A stretch of 36,380 nucleotides of DNA from an uncultured Sutterella sp. (GTDB taxonomy: Bacteria; Pseudomonadota; Gammaproteobacteria; Burkholderiales; Burkholderiaceae_F). A model generated the notes under the pieces. That model made no database searches, was not told the DNA's origin, and was given only the letters and a program-made list of their open reading frames with translations. The translations under genes were made by a program, and so were the position numbers. Below, one piece after another: positions 7,687 through 15,436 of the stretch; positions within the stretch are counted from its first letter, which is position 1, and every line of letters starts with the position of its first letter. The DNA is taken from positions 1 to 36,380 of the forward strand of contig CAAGAT010000067.1 in the NCBI GenBank assembly GCA_900767875.1. Reading direction: 5' to 3'.

Positions 7687-8247
7687 ATGGCCGTTGACGT
7701 GTCCACTAAAGCCGACCCGGCAAGCGCCTGGCTGATGCGCTTTTCGCCGTACCTGACGGCGGGCTCGCGGGTGCTCGAGATCGCCAGCGGCAACGGCCGC
7801 AACACTCGCCTGCTCGCGGGCTTGCGCTGCGTGGTGACCGCCGCAGACATCAATCTGCCGGCCGAGCCCATTGCGGGCGTGCGGCACCTGACGTGCGATT
7901 TGGAAAACGCGCCCTGGCCCTTTGAGGGACAGACGTTTGATGCCGTGATCGGCATCAATTACCTGTGGCGCGAGCGCTTTGCCCTGTTGACGCAATGCGT
8001 GCGCCCCGGGGGCTTATTTTTGTACGAGACATTTACTCGGCATCAGGCCCTGGCGGGCTTTGGGCCCAAGAATCCGGCGCATTTCCTTCAGGACGGGGAA
8101 TTGCTGACGCTGATTCCGTCCGGATGGCATATTCTTGCGTTTGAGGACGGCCGAACGGACAACAACCGCTCGCTGCAGCGCATTGCGGCCGTGCGACCCT
8201 TGGCCGAGGATGATTTTGAGCGTCTGGACGTTTGTGCCCGACGCTGA
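7687..8247 (+). CDS. Class I SAM-dependent methyltransferase, substrate unknown
   Basis: The 186-residue protein carries a SAM-binding motif I, VLEIASGNGRNT (near residues 34–45), an acidic motif II ending in AADIN, and the motif IV-like segment FDAVIGINYLWR. A motif V-like segment, VRPGGLFLYETF, comes next. This layout fits small methyltransferases of the TehB/UbiE-like fold. The C-terminal part (DGRTDNNRSLQRIAAVRP) gives no substrate clue. A GAGAGGAAG ribosome site precedes the ATG. It sits between the M50 peptidase and folC, 80 nt before folC. Function beyond methyl transfer is unassigned. Confidence 0.8.
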   Translation: MAVDVSTKADPASAWLMRFSPYLTAGSRVLEIASGNGRNTRLLAGLRCVVTAADINLPAEPIAGVRHLTCDLENAPWPFEGQTFDAVIGINYLWRERFALLTQCVRPGGLFLYETFTRHQALAGFGPKNPAHFLQDGELLTLIPSGWHILAFEDGRTDNNRSLQRIAAVRPLAEDDFERLDVCARR

Positions 8248-8327
8248 CACACCGATTTTCGAAGCAGACACCCACGGGCGGCGGGTGTGATGAGCGCCGC
8301 CAAGAATAAGGCAGGGAGTAATTCTCA

Positions 8328-9710
8328 ATGGCCAACACAACAAATCTGAGCGCTCCGGGTAAGGGAGCCGGTCTGAACGACTGGCTTGCCTATATCGGCA
8401 AAATTCATGAAAAGCCCATGGACCTCGGGCTCGATCGCATGAAGCAAATGATCGCCCGCATGGGGATCGAATTCACCTGCCCGGTCTTTACCGTGGCGGG
8501 CACCAACGGCAAGGGCAGCACCTGCGCCCTGCTCGAGGCGATCATGCGTTACGCGGGCTACCGCGTGGGGATGCACACCTCGCCCCATTTGCTGCGCTTT
8601 AACGAGCGCTGCAAGATTGCGGGCAACGAAGTCGACGACGCCACCCTGGTGGCCGCGTTTGAGGAAGTTGAGCAGGCACGAGGGGAGGTGTCGCTCACGT
8701 ACTTCGAATTCACGGGCCTGGCGATTCTGCGCATTTTCCAGCGCGCCAACCTTGACGCCGTGATTTTGGAAATCGGCCTGGGCGGGCGTCTGGACGCCAT
8801 GAACGCGATCGACACCGACTGCGCGATCTTGTGCAGCATCGGCATTGATCACTCGGCCTATCTCGGGGACACCCGCGAGAAGGTGGGATGGGAAAAGGCG
8901 CACATCATGCGCCACGGCAAGCCGGCGATCTGCACCGATCCCAATCCGCCCTCGACCGTCGTCGAGTACGCCCACGAGCTGCTCGCGCCGCTTTATGTCT
9001 GGGGCAAGGACTACCAGAGCTACCGCCACCACGGGCAGTGGGACTTTGAAATGGATCTGCGCACCCTGGCGGCCTTCCACACCACCGAGTGGCGCAATCT
9101 GCCCAAGCCCGCCATTTCGGGCGCCGTGCAGCTGCAAAACGCCTCGGGCGCTCTGGCGGCCCTGGCGGTGATGCAGGACGTGCTGCCGATCACGCGCTCG
9201 GCCGTCATCGAAGGCCTGGAAAACGTGATGATCGCGGCCCGCTACCAGCAGGTCAAGGCGCGCGACGCCAACGGCGCGGCCGTGACGGTGGACGTGGGCC
9301 ACAACCCGCAGGCCGCCGAAGTGCTCGCCGACAACGTGCTGCGCACGACCACCCCCGACGAAAAGGTCTGGGCGGTCTTCGGCATGCTCTCCGATAAGGA
9401 CATGGCCAATGTGAGCAAGACCATGAACCGCCACATCGACCGCTGGTTCATCACGGGTCTGCCCAAGCCGCGCGGCGCCGATGCGCAGGAGTTGCTCGCG
9501 GCCATGGAGCAGGGCGGCGTGGATCCGGCCAAGGTCGTCACGTGTGAAAACGTCGATGCGGCTCTGCGCACGGCGCTGGCCGAAAGCGCCAAGCCGGGCA
9601 ACGAAACCGTCAAGATCCTGGGCTTTGGTTCGTTTGTGACCGTCACGGGCATTTTCGAGTCGCTGCGCCACGATCTGCGCGAAGAGCAGCTCGCCGCCGC
9701 GCCCAAGTAA
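8328..9710 (+). CDS. folC: Bifunctional dihydrofolate synthase / folylpolyglutamate synthase
   Basis: This cytoplasmic ATP-dependent ligase adds glutamate to dihydropteroate and to tetrahydrofolates. The 460-residue sequence has the Mur-ligase-like P-loop FTVAGTNGKGST (about 54–65), followed by HTSPHLLRFNERC with the folate-binding loop, and LEIGLGGRLDAMNAID. The C-terminal domain contains VDVGHNPQAAE. Length is typical. A GGGAG ribosome site precedes the ATG. It begins the order folC–SPOR–cvpA–purF seen in many Burkholderiales. Two terminator-like hairpins lie between it and the SPOR gene, so the two may not be fully co-transcribed. Confidence 0.93.
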   Translation: MANTTNLSAPGKGAGLNDWLAYIGKIHEKPMDLGLDRMKQMIARMGIEFTCPVFTVAGTNGKGSTCALLEAIMRYAGYRVGMHTSPHLLRFNERCKIAGNEVDDATLVAAFEEVEQARGEVSLTYFEFTGLAILRIFQRANLDAVILEIGLGGRLDAMNAIDTDCAILCSIGIDHSAYLGDTREKVGWEKAHIMRHGKPAICTDPNPPSTVVEYAHELLAPLYVWGKDYQSYRHHGQWDFEMDLRTLAAFHTTEWRNLPKPAISGAVQLQNASGALAALAVMQDVLPITRSAVIEGLENVMIAARYQQVKARDANGAAVTVDVGHNPQAAEVLADNVLRTTTPDEKVWAVFGMLSDKDMANVSKTMNRHIDRWFITGLPKPRGADAQELLAAMEQGGVDPAKVVTCENVDAALRTALAESAKPGNETVKILGFGSFVTVTGIFESLRHDLREEQLAAAPK

Positions 9711-9728
9711 TTCGGCCCCCAACCGGCC

Positions 9729-9780
9729 AAGGGCTCACGGTTGTTCCCGCAAAAACGGGGGTCGGCCGCGGGCCCTTTTT
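9729..9780 (+). terminator. Terminator downstream of folC
   Basis: AAGGGC at 9729 pairs with GCCC-TT ahead of a five-T run. The stem extends imperfectly through CTCACGG/CCGCGGG and contains a smaller CCCGC…GCGGG-like hairpin in its loop. It lies directly after the folC stop codon. Confidence 0.65.
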
Positions 9781-9888
9781 GCGCCCGGCGTCCCGTCGCG
9801 GCGTTTTTGGCCCTCCGAGGGGCGGTTTTTGTGCTGAAAAGCCCGTAAAAACGCCTGAGGGCGGCCGCACTGAGTTTAAAATAACGAG

Positions 9889-9920
9889 ATGCGGAACATC
9901 AGTCCGCATTTTCTTTGTTT
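9889..9920 (+). terminator. Second terminator-like hairpin just before the SPOR gene
   Basis: ATGCGGA (9889–9895) and TCCGCAT (9903–9909) form a perfect 7-bp stem with a 7-nt loop, followed by TTTTCTTTGTTT. It ends less than 40 nt before the SPOR start. A TAAAAT hexamer (9877–9882) precedes it, so it could act as an attenuator at the start of that transcript. Confidence 0.5.
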
Positions 9921-9956
9921 CGGCCGCCGCCCGCCGTTTCCATCCATTTGCGACGC

Positions 9957-10769
9957 ATGCTTGATAAGTTTCAGAAACTCTTCGGACCCAACCCGCCCCG
10001 AGGCTCGGCCGTGACCACTCGCGCCACGCTCGATGACCTCGACATCGGTCCCGAAGACGAAGAGCATCACCGTCGTGTGGCGCGCGTTAAGAACCAGCGC
10101 CGTCTCATCGGCCTGGCGGCCATCGGTGCAGCCGTGGCCGTGGCCGCTCCCGCGGTCTTTGAACCCAACGCCATGTATGTTGAGCGCGGCGCCAAACTCG
10201 ACATTCCCTCGCTGCAGGACGACGGGCGCGCCGCCAAGGTCGTGCCGCTCAATCGCCCGGTCAAGCAACAAAAGGCGCTGCCCACCGACATCGCTACGGC
10301 CGATCTGCCGGCGGCCGAAAGTCTGCGCAAGGCCAATCCGGTCGCCGCCGGCGCCAAGCCCATCACGACGCCCGAGCAAAAGGCCTCGGTGAAGTCCGCC
10401 AAGGCCGAGCCCGTCAAGACCGTGGCCAAGACCGAAAAGAGCGCCGCGGCGGTCAAGACCGACGCCAAGAGCACGGATAAGGCCCCCGCGGCCTCCAAAC
10501 TGGACAACGCGCCGCTGCAGGCCGTGGCGCACGGGCGCTACTTTATTCAGGTGGTGGCCACGAGCCGCCGTGAGTCGGCCGAAAAGGTGGCCGGGGACCT
10601 GAGAAAATTGGGGTTGCCCGCCTACACGGAAATCGTGCGCCGCCGCGGTTCGGACCTCTGGCGCGTGCGCGTGGGCCGCTTTGCCGCCGAAGAGGACGCC
10701 CGCCGGGCCCTGGACATTCTGGCGCTGAATGCCGTGAGCAACGGCGGCATTCACACCGACACCAAATAA
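9957..10769 (+). CDS. SPOR-domain cell-division protein
   Basis: The 270-residue protein has a basic N-terminal cytoplasmic part and one membrane-anchor-like segment near 48–66 (LIGLAAIGAAVAVAAPAVF). A long Ala/Lys/Pro-rich periplasmic linker follows, rich in KTxAK repeats (about 125–180). The C-terminal SPOR domain (about 190–265) includes YFIQVVATSRRESAEK and WRVRVGRFAAEEDA. SPOR domains bind denuded peptidoglycan at the septum. The ATG at 9957 was chosen over an upstream in-frame start because MLDKFQKLFG fits the expected cytoplasmic start; no good ribosome site is seen. It lies between folC and cvpA, its usual place in betaproteobacteria (often labelled dedD/ftsN-like). Confidence 0.85.
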   Translation: MLDKFQKLFGPNPPRGSAVTTRATLDDLDIGPEDEEHHRRVARVKNQRRLIGLAAIGAAVAVAAPAVFEPNAMYVERGAKLDIPSLQDDGRAAKVVPLNRPVKQQKALPTDIATADLPAAESLRKANPVAAGAKPITTPEQKASVKSAKAEPVKTVAKTEKSAAAVKTDAKSTDKAPAASKLDNAPLQAVAHGRYFIQVVATSRRESAEKVAGDLRKLGLPAYTEIVRRRGSDLWRVRVGRFAAEEDARRALDILALNAVSNGGIHTDTK

Positions 10770-10781
10770 AAAAGCAAAAAC

Positions 10782-11279
10782 ATGAACGAAGTTGATTGGG
10801 TCATTCTGGCCGTGTTGTTCTTTTCGACGATCCTGGGCGTCTCGCGCGGGGTCGTGCGTGAAATCCTGGCCATCGTCGGTTGGGTGCTCGGCATCTTTCT
10901 GGCGCTGCGTTTTGCGCCGGAGCTGGCCGAAAAGATTCCGCTGCCCTCCGTCTCGATTCTGATTCGCACCGTGTTTGCGGCCGTGGGCATCGTGGTGGGT
11001 ACGCTCTTTGCCATCGGCATTGCCGGAAAGGTGATGAGTAAGTTGCTCGCCGCCGCGTCCATCAGTTTTGAGGACCGGGCCATCGGCGCGGTCTTCGGGC
11101 TGGCGCGCGGCATCGTCATCGTGTGCGCCGTCGTGTTCGTGATGGGCATGACCGGTGCCGTCAAAACGGGCTATTGGCGCAATTCGGTGCTGATTGTCCC
11201 GGCCGAGCGCGTCATCGACTTTTCGATGCCGTATCTGCCCTCGGCCATCGCCGATCTGCGCGGGCGCAAGAGCTTTTAA
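10782..11279 (+). CDS. cvpA: CvpA family membrane protein
   Basis: The 165-residue protein has four hydrophobic segments and the family features VDWVILAVLFFSTILGVSRGVVREILAIVGW-type start and FEDRAIGAVFGLARG in the middle. CvpA is needed for colicin V production in E. coli and for envelope integrity; its molecular role is poorly understood. It starts 12 nt after the SPOR gene and precedes purF, the classical cvpA–purF neighbourhood. A small hairpin with a T-run follows it. Confidence 0.9.
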   Translation: MNEVDWVILAVLFFSTILGVSRGVVREILAIVGWVLGIFLALRFAPELAEKIPLPSVSILIRTVFAAVGIVVGTLFAIGIAGKVMSKLLAAASISFEDRAIGAVFGLARGIVIVCAVVFVMGMTGAVKTGYWRNSVLIVPAERVIDFSMPYLPSAIADLRGRKSF

Positions 11280-11290
11280 ACGTCAGGACG

Positions 11291-11320
11291 AGCGGATTGC
11301 ATAGCGGTCCGCTTTTCCTT
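11291..11320 (+). terminator. Weak terminator between cvpA and purF
   Basis: AGCGGA (11291–11296) and TCCGCT (11308–11313) form a 6-bp stem with an 11-nt loop, followed by TTTCCTTTC. It lies just after the cvpA stop. Partial read-through into purF is possible. Confidence 0.5.
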
Positions 11321-11377
11321 TCGGGGTGCGACGATAGGATTTTTGTTTTTGCCACGCGAATTGCCGGACGAACAGGG

Positions 11378-11383
11378 TACAAT
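11378..11383 (+). promoter_or_regulatory. Possible −10 element of purF
   Basis: TACAAT lies 42 nt before the purF ATG in the context GTACAATTCGCG. No good −35 hexamer is found 16–18 nt upstream. The same GTACAATT string occurs before purN (33090–33097). Confidence 0.3.
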
Positions 11384-11424
11384 TCGCGATCTTTTCAAAA
11401 TGTTGCCTTGAGGTAAAAAGGGAA

Positions 11425-12921
11425 ATGTGCGGCATTGTCGGCATGATCAGCCAGAAACCGGTCAACCAGCGGATTTACGACGCGCTGCTGCTGCTGCAGC
11501 ACCGCGGTCAGGACGCCGCGGGCATCGGCACGCTCGACGGTTTGACCTTTCACATGCATAAGGCCATGGGCCTGGTGCGCGACGTCTTCAGAACGCGCAA
11601 CATGCGCGATCTGACGGGCTGCGCGGGCATCGGCCACGTGCGCTATCCGACGCAGGGGTGCGCCAGCTCCAACGAGGAAAGCCAGCCCTTCTACGTCAAC
11701 GCTCCCTACGGCATCCTCTTTGCCCACAACGGCAACCTCACCAACGCCAAGGAAGTGGCCGCCGAGCTCTACAACCAGGACCGCCGCCACATCAACACCT
11801 CGAGCGACTCGGAAGTGCTGCTCAACGTGTTGGCCGACGAACTCATGAAGATCGTGCCGCCTTCGGGCCGGTTCACGGCCGAGGTGGCCTTTGAGGCCGT
11901 CAAGGGCGTGCACAAGCGCGTCAAGGGCGCCTACGCCGTGGTGGCGCTGATCGCCGGCAAGGGCCTTTTGGCTTTCCGCGACCCGCACGGCATCCGCCCG
12001 CTGTGCTACGGCACGCAAAAGCAGGCCGACGGCTCGACCGATTACCTCGTCAGTTCCGAATCCGTGACGATGGTGGGCCTGGAATATGACTTCGTGCGTG
12101 ACCTGGCGCCCGGCGAAGCCATCTTCATTTCCAAGGACCGCGAATTTTCGAGCTGTCAGTGCGCCGAAAAGCCCGAACTCAGTCCGTGCGCCTTCGAATA
12201 CGTGTACTTTGCGCGTCCCGACAGCTACATCGACGGCATCAGTGTCTACGGCGCCCGTCTGCGCCTGGGCGAGTACCTGGCCGATGAAGTGGCCGAAAAG
12301 CTCGACCTCAAGGACATCGACGTGCTGATGCCCATTCCCGACTCGAGCCGCCCGTGCGCGCAGCAGCTTGCGGCCAAGCTTGGGCTTTCCTACCGCGAAG
12401 GCTTCATCAAGAACCGCTACGTGGGCCGCACGTTCATTATGCCCGGCCAGGAAATGCGCAAAAAGAGCGTTCGCCAGAAGCTCAACGCCATGCCCGTGGA
12501 ATTTGCCGGCAAGAACATTCTGCTCGTGGACGACTCGATCGTGCGCGGCACGACCATGCGTGAAATCGTGCGCATGGCCCGCGAGTCCGGCGCCAAGAAG
12601 GTGTTTGTGGCTTCCTCGGCTCCCCGCGTGATGTTCCCGAACGTGTACGGCATCGACATGCCCACCCGCACGGAACTCATCTGCGGCCACGGCGCTTCGG
12701 CCGAAGAGGTCGCCCGTCAGATCGGTGCCGACGCGGTGATCTTCCAGACGATCGAAGGCCTCAAGGGGGCCCTGACGGACCTCAATCCTTCGATCAGCCG
12801 CTTTGACTGCTCGTGCTTTGACGGTGAGTACGTCACGGGCGACATCGACGAAGCCTACCTTGACCGCCTCGAAGCGAGCCGCAGCAAGCCAGCGCCCAAG
12901 GTCAAGGACGACGAGGAATAA
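11425..12921 (+). CDS. purF: Amidophosphoribosyltransferase
   Basis: This enzyme catalyses the first committed step of purine synthesis, making 5-phosphoribosylamine from PRPP and glutamine. The 498-residue sequence starts MCGIVGM, so removal of Met exposes the glutaminase nucleophile Cys2. The Ntn domain continues with LLLQHRGQDAAGIGT and HVRYPTQG. The phosphoribosyltransferase half shows MPIPDSSRPCAQQLA, FIKNRYVGRTFIMPGQ and the PRPP loop ILLVDDSIVRGTT (about 364–376). It is the last gene of the folC–SPOR–cvpA–purF block and is followed by a strong terminator. Length is normal. Confidence 0.96.
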   Translation: MCGIVGMISQKPVNQRIYDALLLLQHRGQDAAGIGTLDGLTFHMHKAMGLVRDVFRTRNMRDLTGCAGIGHVRYPTQGCASSNEESQPFYVNAPYGILFAHNGNLTNAKEVAAELYNQDRRHINTSSDSEVLLNVLADELMKIVPPSGRFTAEVAFEAVKGVHKRVKGAYAVVALIAGKGLLAFRDPHGIRPLCYGTQKQADGSTDYLVSSESVTMVGLEYDFVRDLAPGEAIFISKDREFSSCQCAEKPELSPCAFEYVYFARPDSYIDGISVYGARLRLGEYLADEVAEKLDLKDIDVLMPIPDSSRPCAQQLAAKLGLSYREGFIKNRYVGRTFIMPGQEMRKKSVRQKLNAMPVEFAGKNILLVDDSIVRGTTMREIVRMARESGAKKVFVASSAPRVMFPNVYGIDMPTRTELICGHGASAEEVARQIGADAVIFQTIEGLKGALTDLNPSISRFDCSCFDGEYVTGDIDEAYLDRLEASRSKPAPKVKDDEE

Positions 12922-12955
12922 GTGCCCCGCCACAGCCTCATAAAAACAAAGACCG

Positions 12956-12980
12956 CCGCCGGCCTCCGGCGGTTTTTGTT
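12956..12980 (+). terminator. Terminator of purF, probably bidirectional
   Basis: CCGCCGG (12956–12962) and CCGGCGG (12966–12972) form a perfect stem with a CCT loop, followed by five T. On the other strand the same hairpin is followed by a T-rich run, so it may also stop the convergent azoreductase-like gene. Confidence 0.85.
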
Positions 12981-13069
12981 GGGCGGGACGAACCCGGACA
13001 GAGGAAGGGCAAGAAAAAAGGGGAGGGCGAAGTTTCTCCATCCCCTCTCTCTCCTCCCAAATTTGGTGT

Positions 13070-13753
13070 TCAGCTTCGCATCTGAATGCGCCAGCGCGTC
13101 CTGATGCGGTCGGCGATCTCGTTGAGGCGCCGCTCGCACATCATCCAGTTGCGCTCAAGCGTGAGATCATCCTCGTCGCACACGCCCTCCATGATGGCGG
13201 TGTCGAACTTGTGCACGCCCAATTGCCCGAAGACGGCCATGACGGCTTGGTCGGCGTGATTGAGCGCTTCGCGGGCGCCGCCGGGCTGATAGCCCGAACT
13301 GCCCGAGCTTTGCAGCAGCACGACGAGCTTATTGTGCAGCAGGCCGTAGACCTTCTTGGCGTTGTGGCCTTCGCCGTAGGTGTAGGTTTTACCTTCCCGA
13401 ACGATGTTGTCGATCCAGGCCTTCAGAGGCGCCGGAACCCCGAAGTTGTAGACCGGACAGGACACGGCGATGACGTCGGCGGCCAGAACCTCGTTGACGA
13501 GCGCGTCGCTTTCCTTGAGGCGCTCGATTTGCTCGGGCGAGCGTCGGGACTCGGGTGTGCGCGAGGCCACGAGGAACGACTGATCAATCATGCCCGGCGG
13601 CCGGGCCGCCACGTCACGTTCCAACACGCGCACATTGCGTCCGCGTACGTTTTCGCGCAGGATGCGCGCCATCTTTCGGGTGTAGGACCCTTGATTCTCT
13701 CGGCGTACTTCTCCGGGGAACGCACTCGAGTGAACAAAGAGGATCTGCGGCAT
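13070..13753 (-). CDS. FMN-dependent NADH-azoreductase / NAD(P)H oxidoreductase family
   Basis: This 227-residue flavodoxin-like oxidoreductase starts MPQILFVHSSAF. It carries the AzoR-type phosphate-binding region near the N-terminus and the flavin-contact segment CPVYNFGVPAPLKAWID (about 100–116), then VREGKTYTYGEG. Relatives reduce quinones or azo compounds with NADH. The ATG at 13753 has a GGAAAGGGAG ribosome site; the longer open frame upstream adds 55 residues unlike the family. It stands alone downstream of the hipA-like gene, with a terminator between them. The real substrate is unknown. Confidence 0.85.
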   Translation of the reverse strand: MPQILFVHSSAFPGEVRRENQGSYTRKMARILRENVRGRNVRVLERDVAARPPGMIDQSFLVASRTPESRRSPEQIERLKESDALVNEVLAADVIAVSCPVYNFGVPAPLKAWIDNIVREGKTYTYGEGHNAKKVYGLLHNKLVVLLQSSGSSGYQPGGAREALNHADQAVMAVFGQLGVHKFDTAIMEGVCDEDDLTLERNWMMCERRLNEIADRIRTRWRIQMRS

Positions 13754-13891
13754 TGCTCCCTTTCCTTTACCACGCGTCGCCCGCGGCGACTGATCCAAAA
13801 CCGATACCGAGGCTATCAGAGAGGGTGCTAGGGCAAACACGGGGCTAGGGACACCCCGAATGAGCAACCTGCAAACAATTATTTCCATTAA

Positions 13892-13914
13892 GCAAAAACC
13901 CGCAGGATTGCGGG
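13892..13914 (-). terminator. Terminator downstream of the hipA-like gene
   Basis: On the minus strand CCCGC/GCGGG (13899–13903 with 13910–13914) forms a compact stem with a 6-nt loop followed by TTTTTGCTT. It separates the HipA-like kinase transcript from the azoreductase gene. The rest of the 326-nt gap (13754–14079) shows no convincing gene, and in particular no HTH-type antitoxin. Confidence 0.8.
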
Positions 13915-14079
13915 GCAAAGACCTGAAAAATCAAGACATAAAGATACATTTGTTTGCAGTTTGGCCTGACGTTGGCATGCCCATAAAGAAAGTGGCCTAA
14001 GGAGAACGCCCTCAAGGGGGCAAAAGGCTCCCCAAAGGCCCTCGCCGCAGGTCTGCCCGGAAACGATCAATAGGGGCCG

Positions 14080-15282
14080 TCAGCCGATGACGGTGGTGTG
14101 CACGCCCTCAAAGGCCGGGCGCATTTTGTTGATTTCTTCCTCGCCGATCCCGACTGAGGCGGCCAGGTTTTCCCAGTCGGACAGTGCCCGGATCACCTCG
14201 CAGGCGATGGCGACGGCGCGCTCGCCGGAGATCTCAAAGTCGCCGGTGGCCGTCAGGAGGGTGGGCAGGGTCAATTCGCGGTGCCCGTGGCCATACGTCA
14301 GGGTAAAGCGCGTGCGCGAAATCGAGGCGTTGAGGTCAAAGGCCGGGGACAGCTCCCACCCCCGAGGGGTGAGCAAAAAGCCCTGGTTGCGCAGATGGTC
14401 GTCCCCGTCGTGCACGAGACACTTAAAGACGGTGCGGCGCCAGAGCTCTTTCTTCTGACGCTCGGGATCGGGGCACAGGGTGTTGATCAGGCGCACCACA
14501 TCGCGGTAAGTGCGCTGCTCGCGGTTGTCGACGGCCCCCAAAAGGGCGCGCAGCGACAGAAAGTGCAGACGATTCCCTTCTGTCGTGCGGTCAAAGCGCT
14601 CGGCGGTAAAGATGGTGCCGCGCGCGTCGCCCACGTCAATGAGGGCCGCGGCGGGCACGGCCATGCCCGCGCGGCGCGCCAACAGCGTGAGCACATACTC
14701 CCAGGCACCCTTGTCCCGATCGTCGACTTCGCTCGGGAATTTGGCCAGGGCCAATCGGCCCGCCTCGTTGACAAAGCTCGCTTTGGGGCGCGAGCCGCCG
14801 AGTGCGAGCGTGTGCTCGGCAAAGGGCTCGAGCACAAACGTGGAGACGATGTCGCCCGTTTCAATGCGGCGGGCGGTTTCGTTGAGTTCGGCCAGATCGC
14901 GGATGTGTGCGGGTTCAAACCGGCGGGGCGCTTCAAAGAAGGACGAGCCCGGTTTGCGCAGCCGCAGGGCTCCGAGGCGCGTGGCGTCCGGGATCGAGGC
15001 TAAAACCAGCGCCTGATCCATGGGCTCGGCACGGCGCTCGATGCGGCGGGCGCGGGCCTGCAGCAGGGAGCGCAGCACGCGCGAGGCCCAGGTGTCGGGG
15101 AGCGAATCCGTCAAAAGGGCCGGATCCCAGGCGCCGCCCCGGGGGTTGAGCAAAGAGGCCAGTGGCGGCTCAAGACGGTCGGAGGGCGCAAACGCAAAGC
15201 GTCCGAGGGCAAAGGACAGCCGTCCGAGCTTGTGCGGGCCCGATCCGTCGTCAAAAACCACCTCAAACGCTGCTGTACTCAT
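14080..15282 (-). CDS. HipA-like serine/threonine kinase, no visible HipB partner
   Basis: The 400-residue protein has the two-part HipA architecture. An N-terminal subdomain (about 1–110) includes the DSLPDTWASRVL segment. The kinase region begins at LALGGSRPKAS (about 160–169), with lysine at AKFPS (180–184) for ATP. The catalytic loop HDGDDHLRNQGF (291–302) keeps the D-x-H-x-x-N pattern, and SPAFDLN (312–318) provides the metal-binding Asp. HipA toxins phosphorylate aminoacyl-tRNA synthetases such as GltX. The position equivalent to the autophosphorylated Ser150 of E. coli HipA does not look like Ser, although a Ser lies four residues on. HipB normally neighbours HipA, but no small HTH gene is found on either side. 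It could be a solitary regulator kinase rather than a toxin. Confidence 0.85.
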   Translation of the reverse strand: MSTAAFEVVFDDGSGPHKLGRLSFALGRFAFAPSDRLEPPLASLLNPRGGAWDPALLTDSLPDTWASRVLRSLLQARARRIERRAEPMDQALVLASIPDATRLGALRLRKPGSSFFEAPRRFEPAHIRDLAELNETARRIETGDIVSTFVLEPFAEHTLALGGSRPKASFVNEAGRLALAKFPSEVDDRDKGAWEYVLTLLARRAGMAVPAAALIDVGDARGTIFTAERFDRTTEGNRLHFLSLRALLGAVDNREQRTYRDVVRLINTLCPDPERQKKELWRRTVFKCLVHDGDDHLRNQGFLLTPRGWELSPAFDLNASISRTRFTLTYGHGHRELTLPTLLTATGDFEISGERAVAIACEVIRALSDWENLAASVGIGEEEINKMRPAFEGVHTTVIG

Positions 15283-15317
15283 GGCCGAACGCCCGCCCTC
15301 TTCCGGTCGGGGAGGGC

Positions 15318-15367
15318 AAGAAAAAGAAAAACGGCGGGGGCGGGAAACATTCCCAGTCTCCGCCGTT
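15318..15367 (-). terminator. Terminator of fhs
   Basis: On the minus strand ACGGCGG (complement of 15360–15366) pairs with CCGCCGT (complement of 15331–15337), with an inner GGGAA/TTCCC stem, followed by TTTTTCTTTTTCTT. It lies about 70 nt after the fhs stop and about 40 nt before the hipA-like start, so that kinase should have its own promoter in the short remaining gap. Confidence 0.85.
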
Positions 15368-15436
15368 GCATTGTACGGTCTTTGACGAGGATTGGACGGA
15401 CAACCCGAGGGGGAGCCGGTCCGAGCGTCGCGCCGA

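Noticed and set aside
13754..14079. HipB-type antitoxin next to the HipA-like gene
   Set aside because: The only short frame (13888–14070, minus) is Cys- and Leu-rich without a helix-turn-helix pattern and overlaps the terminator.
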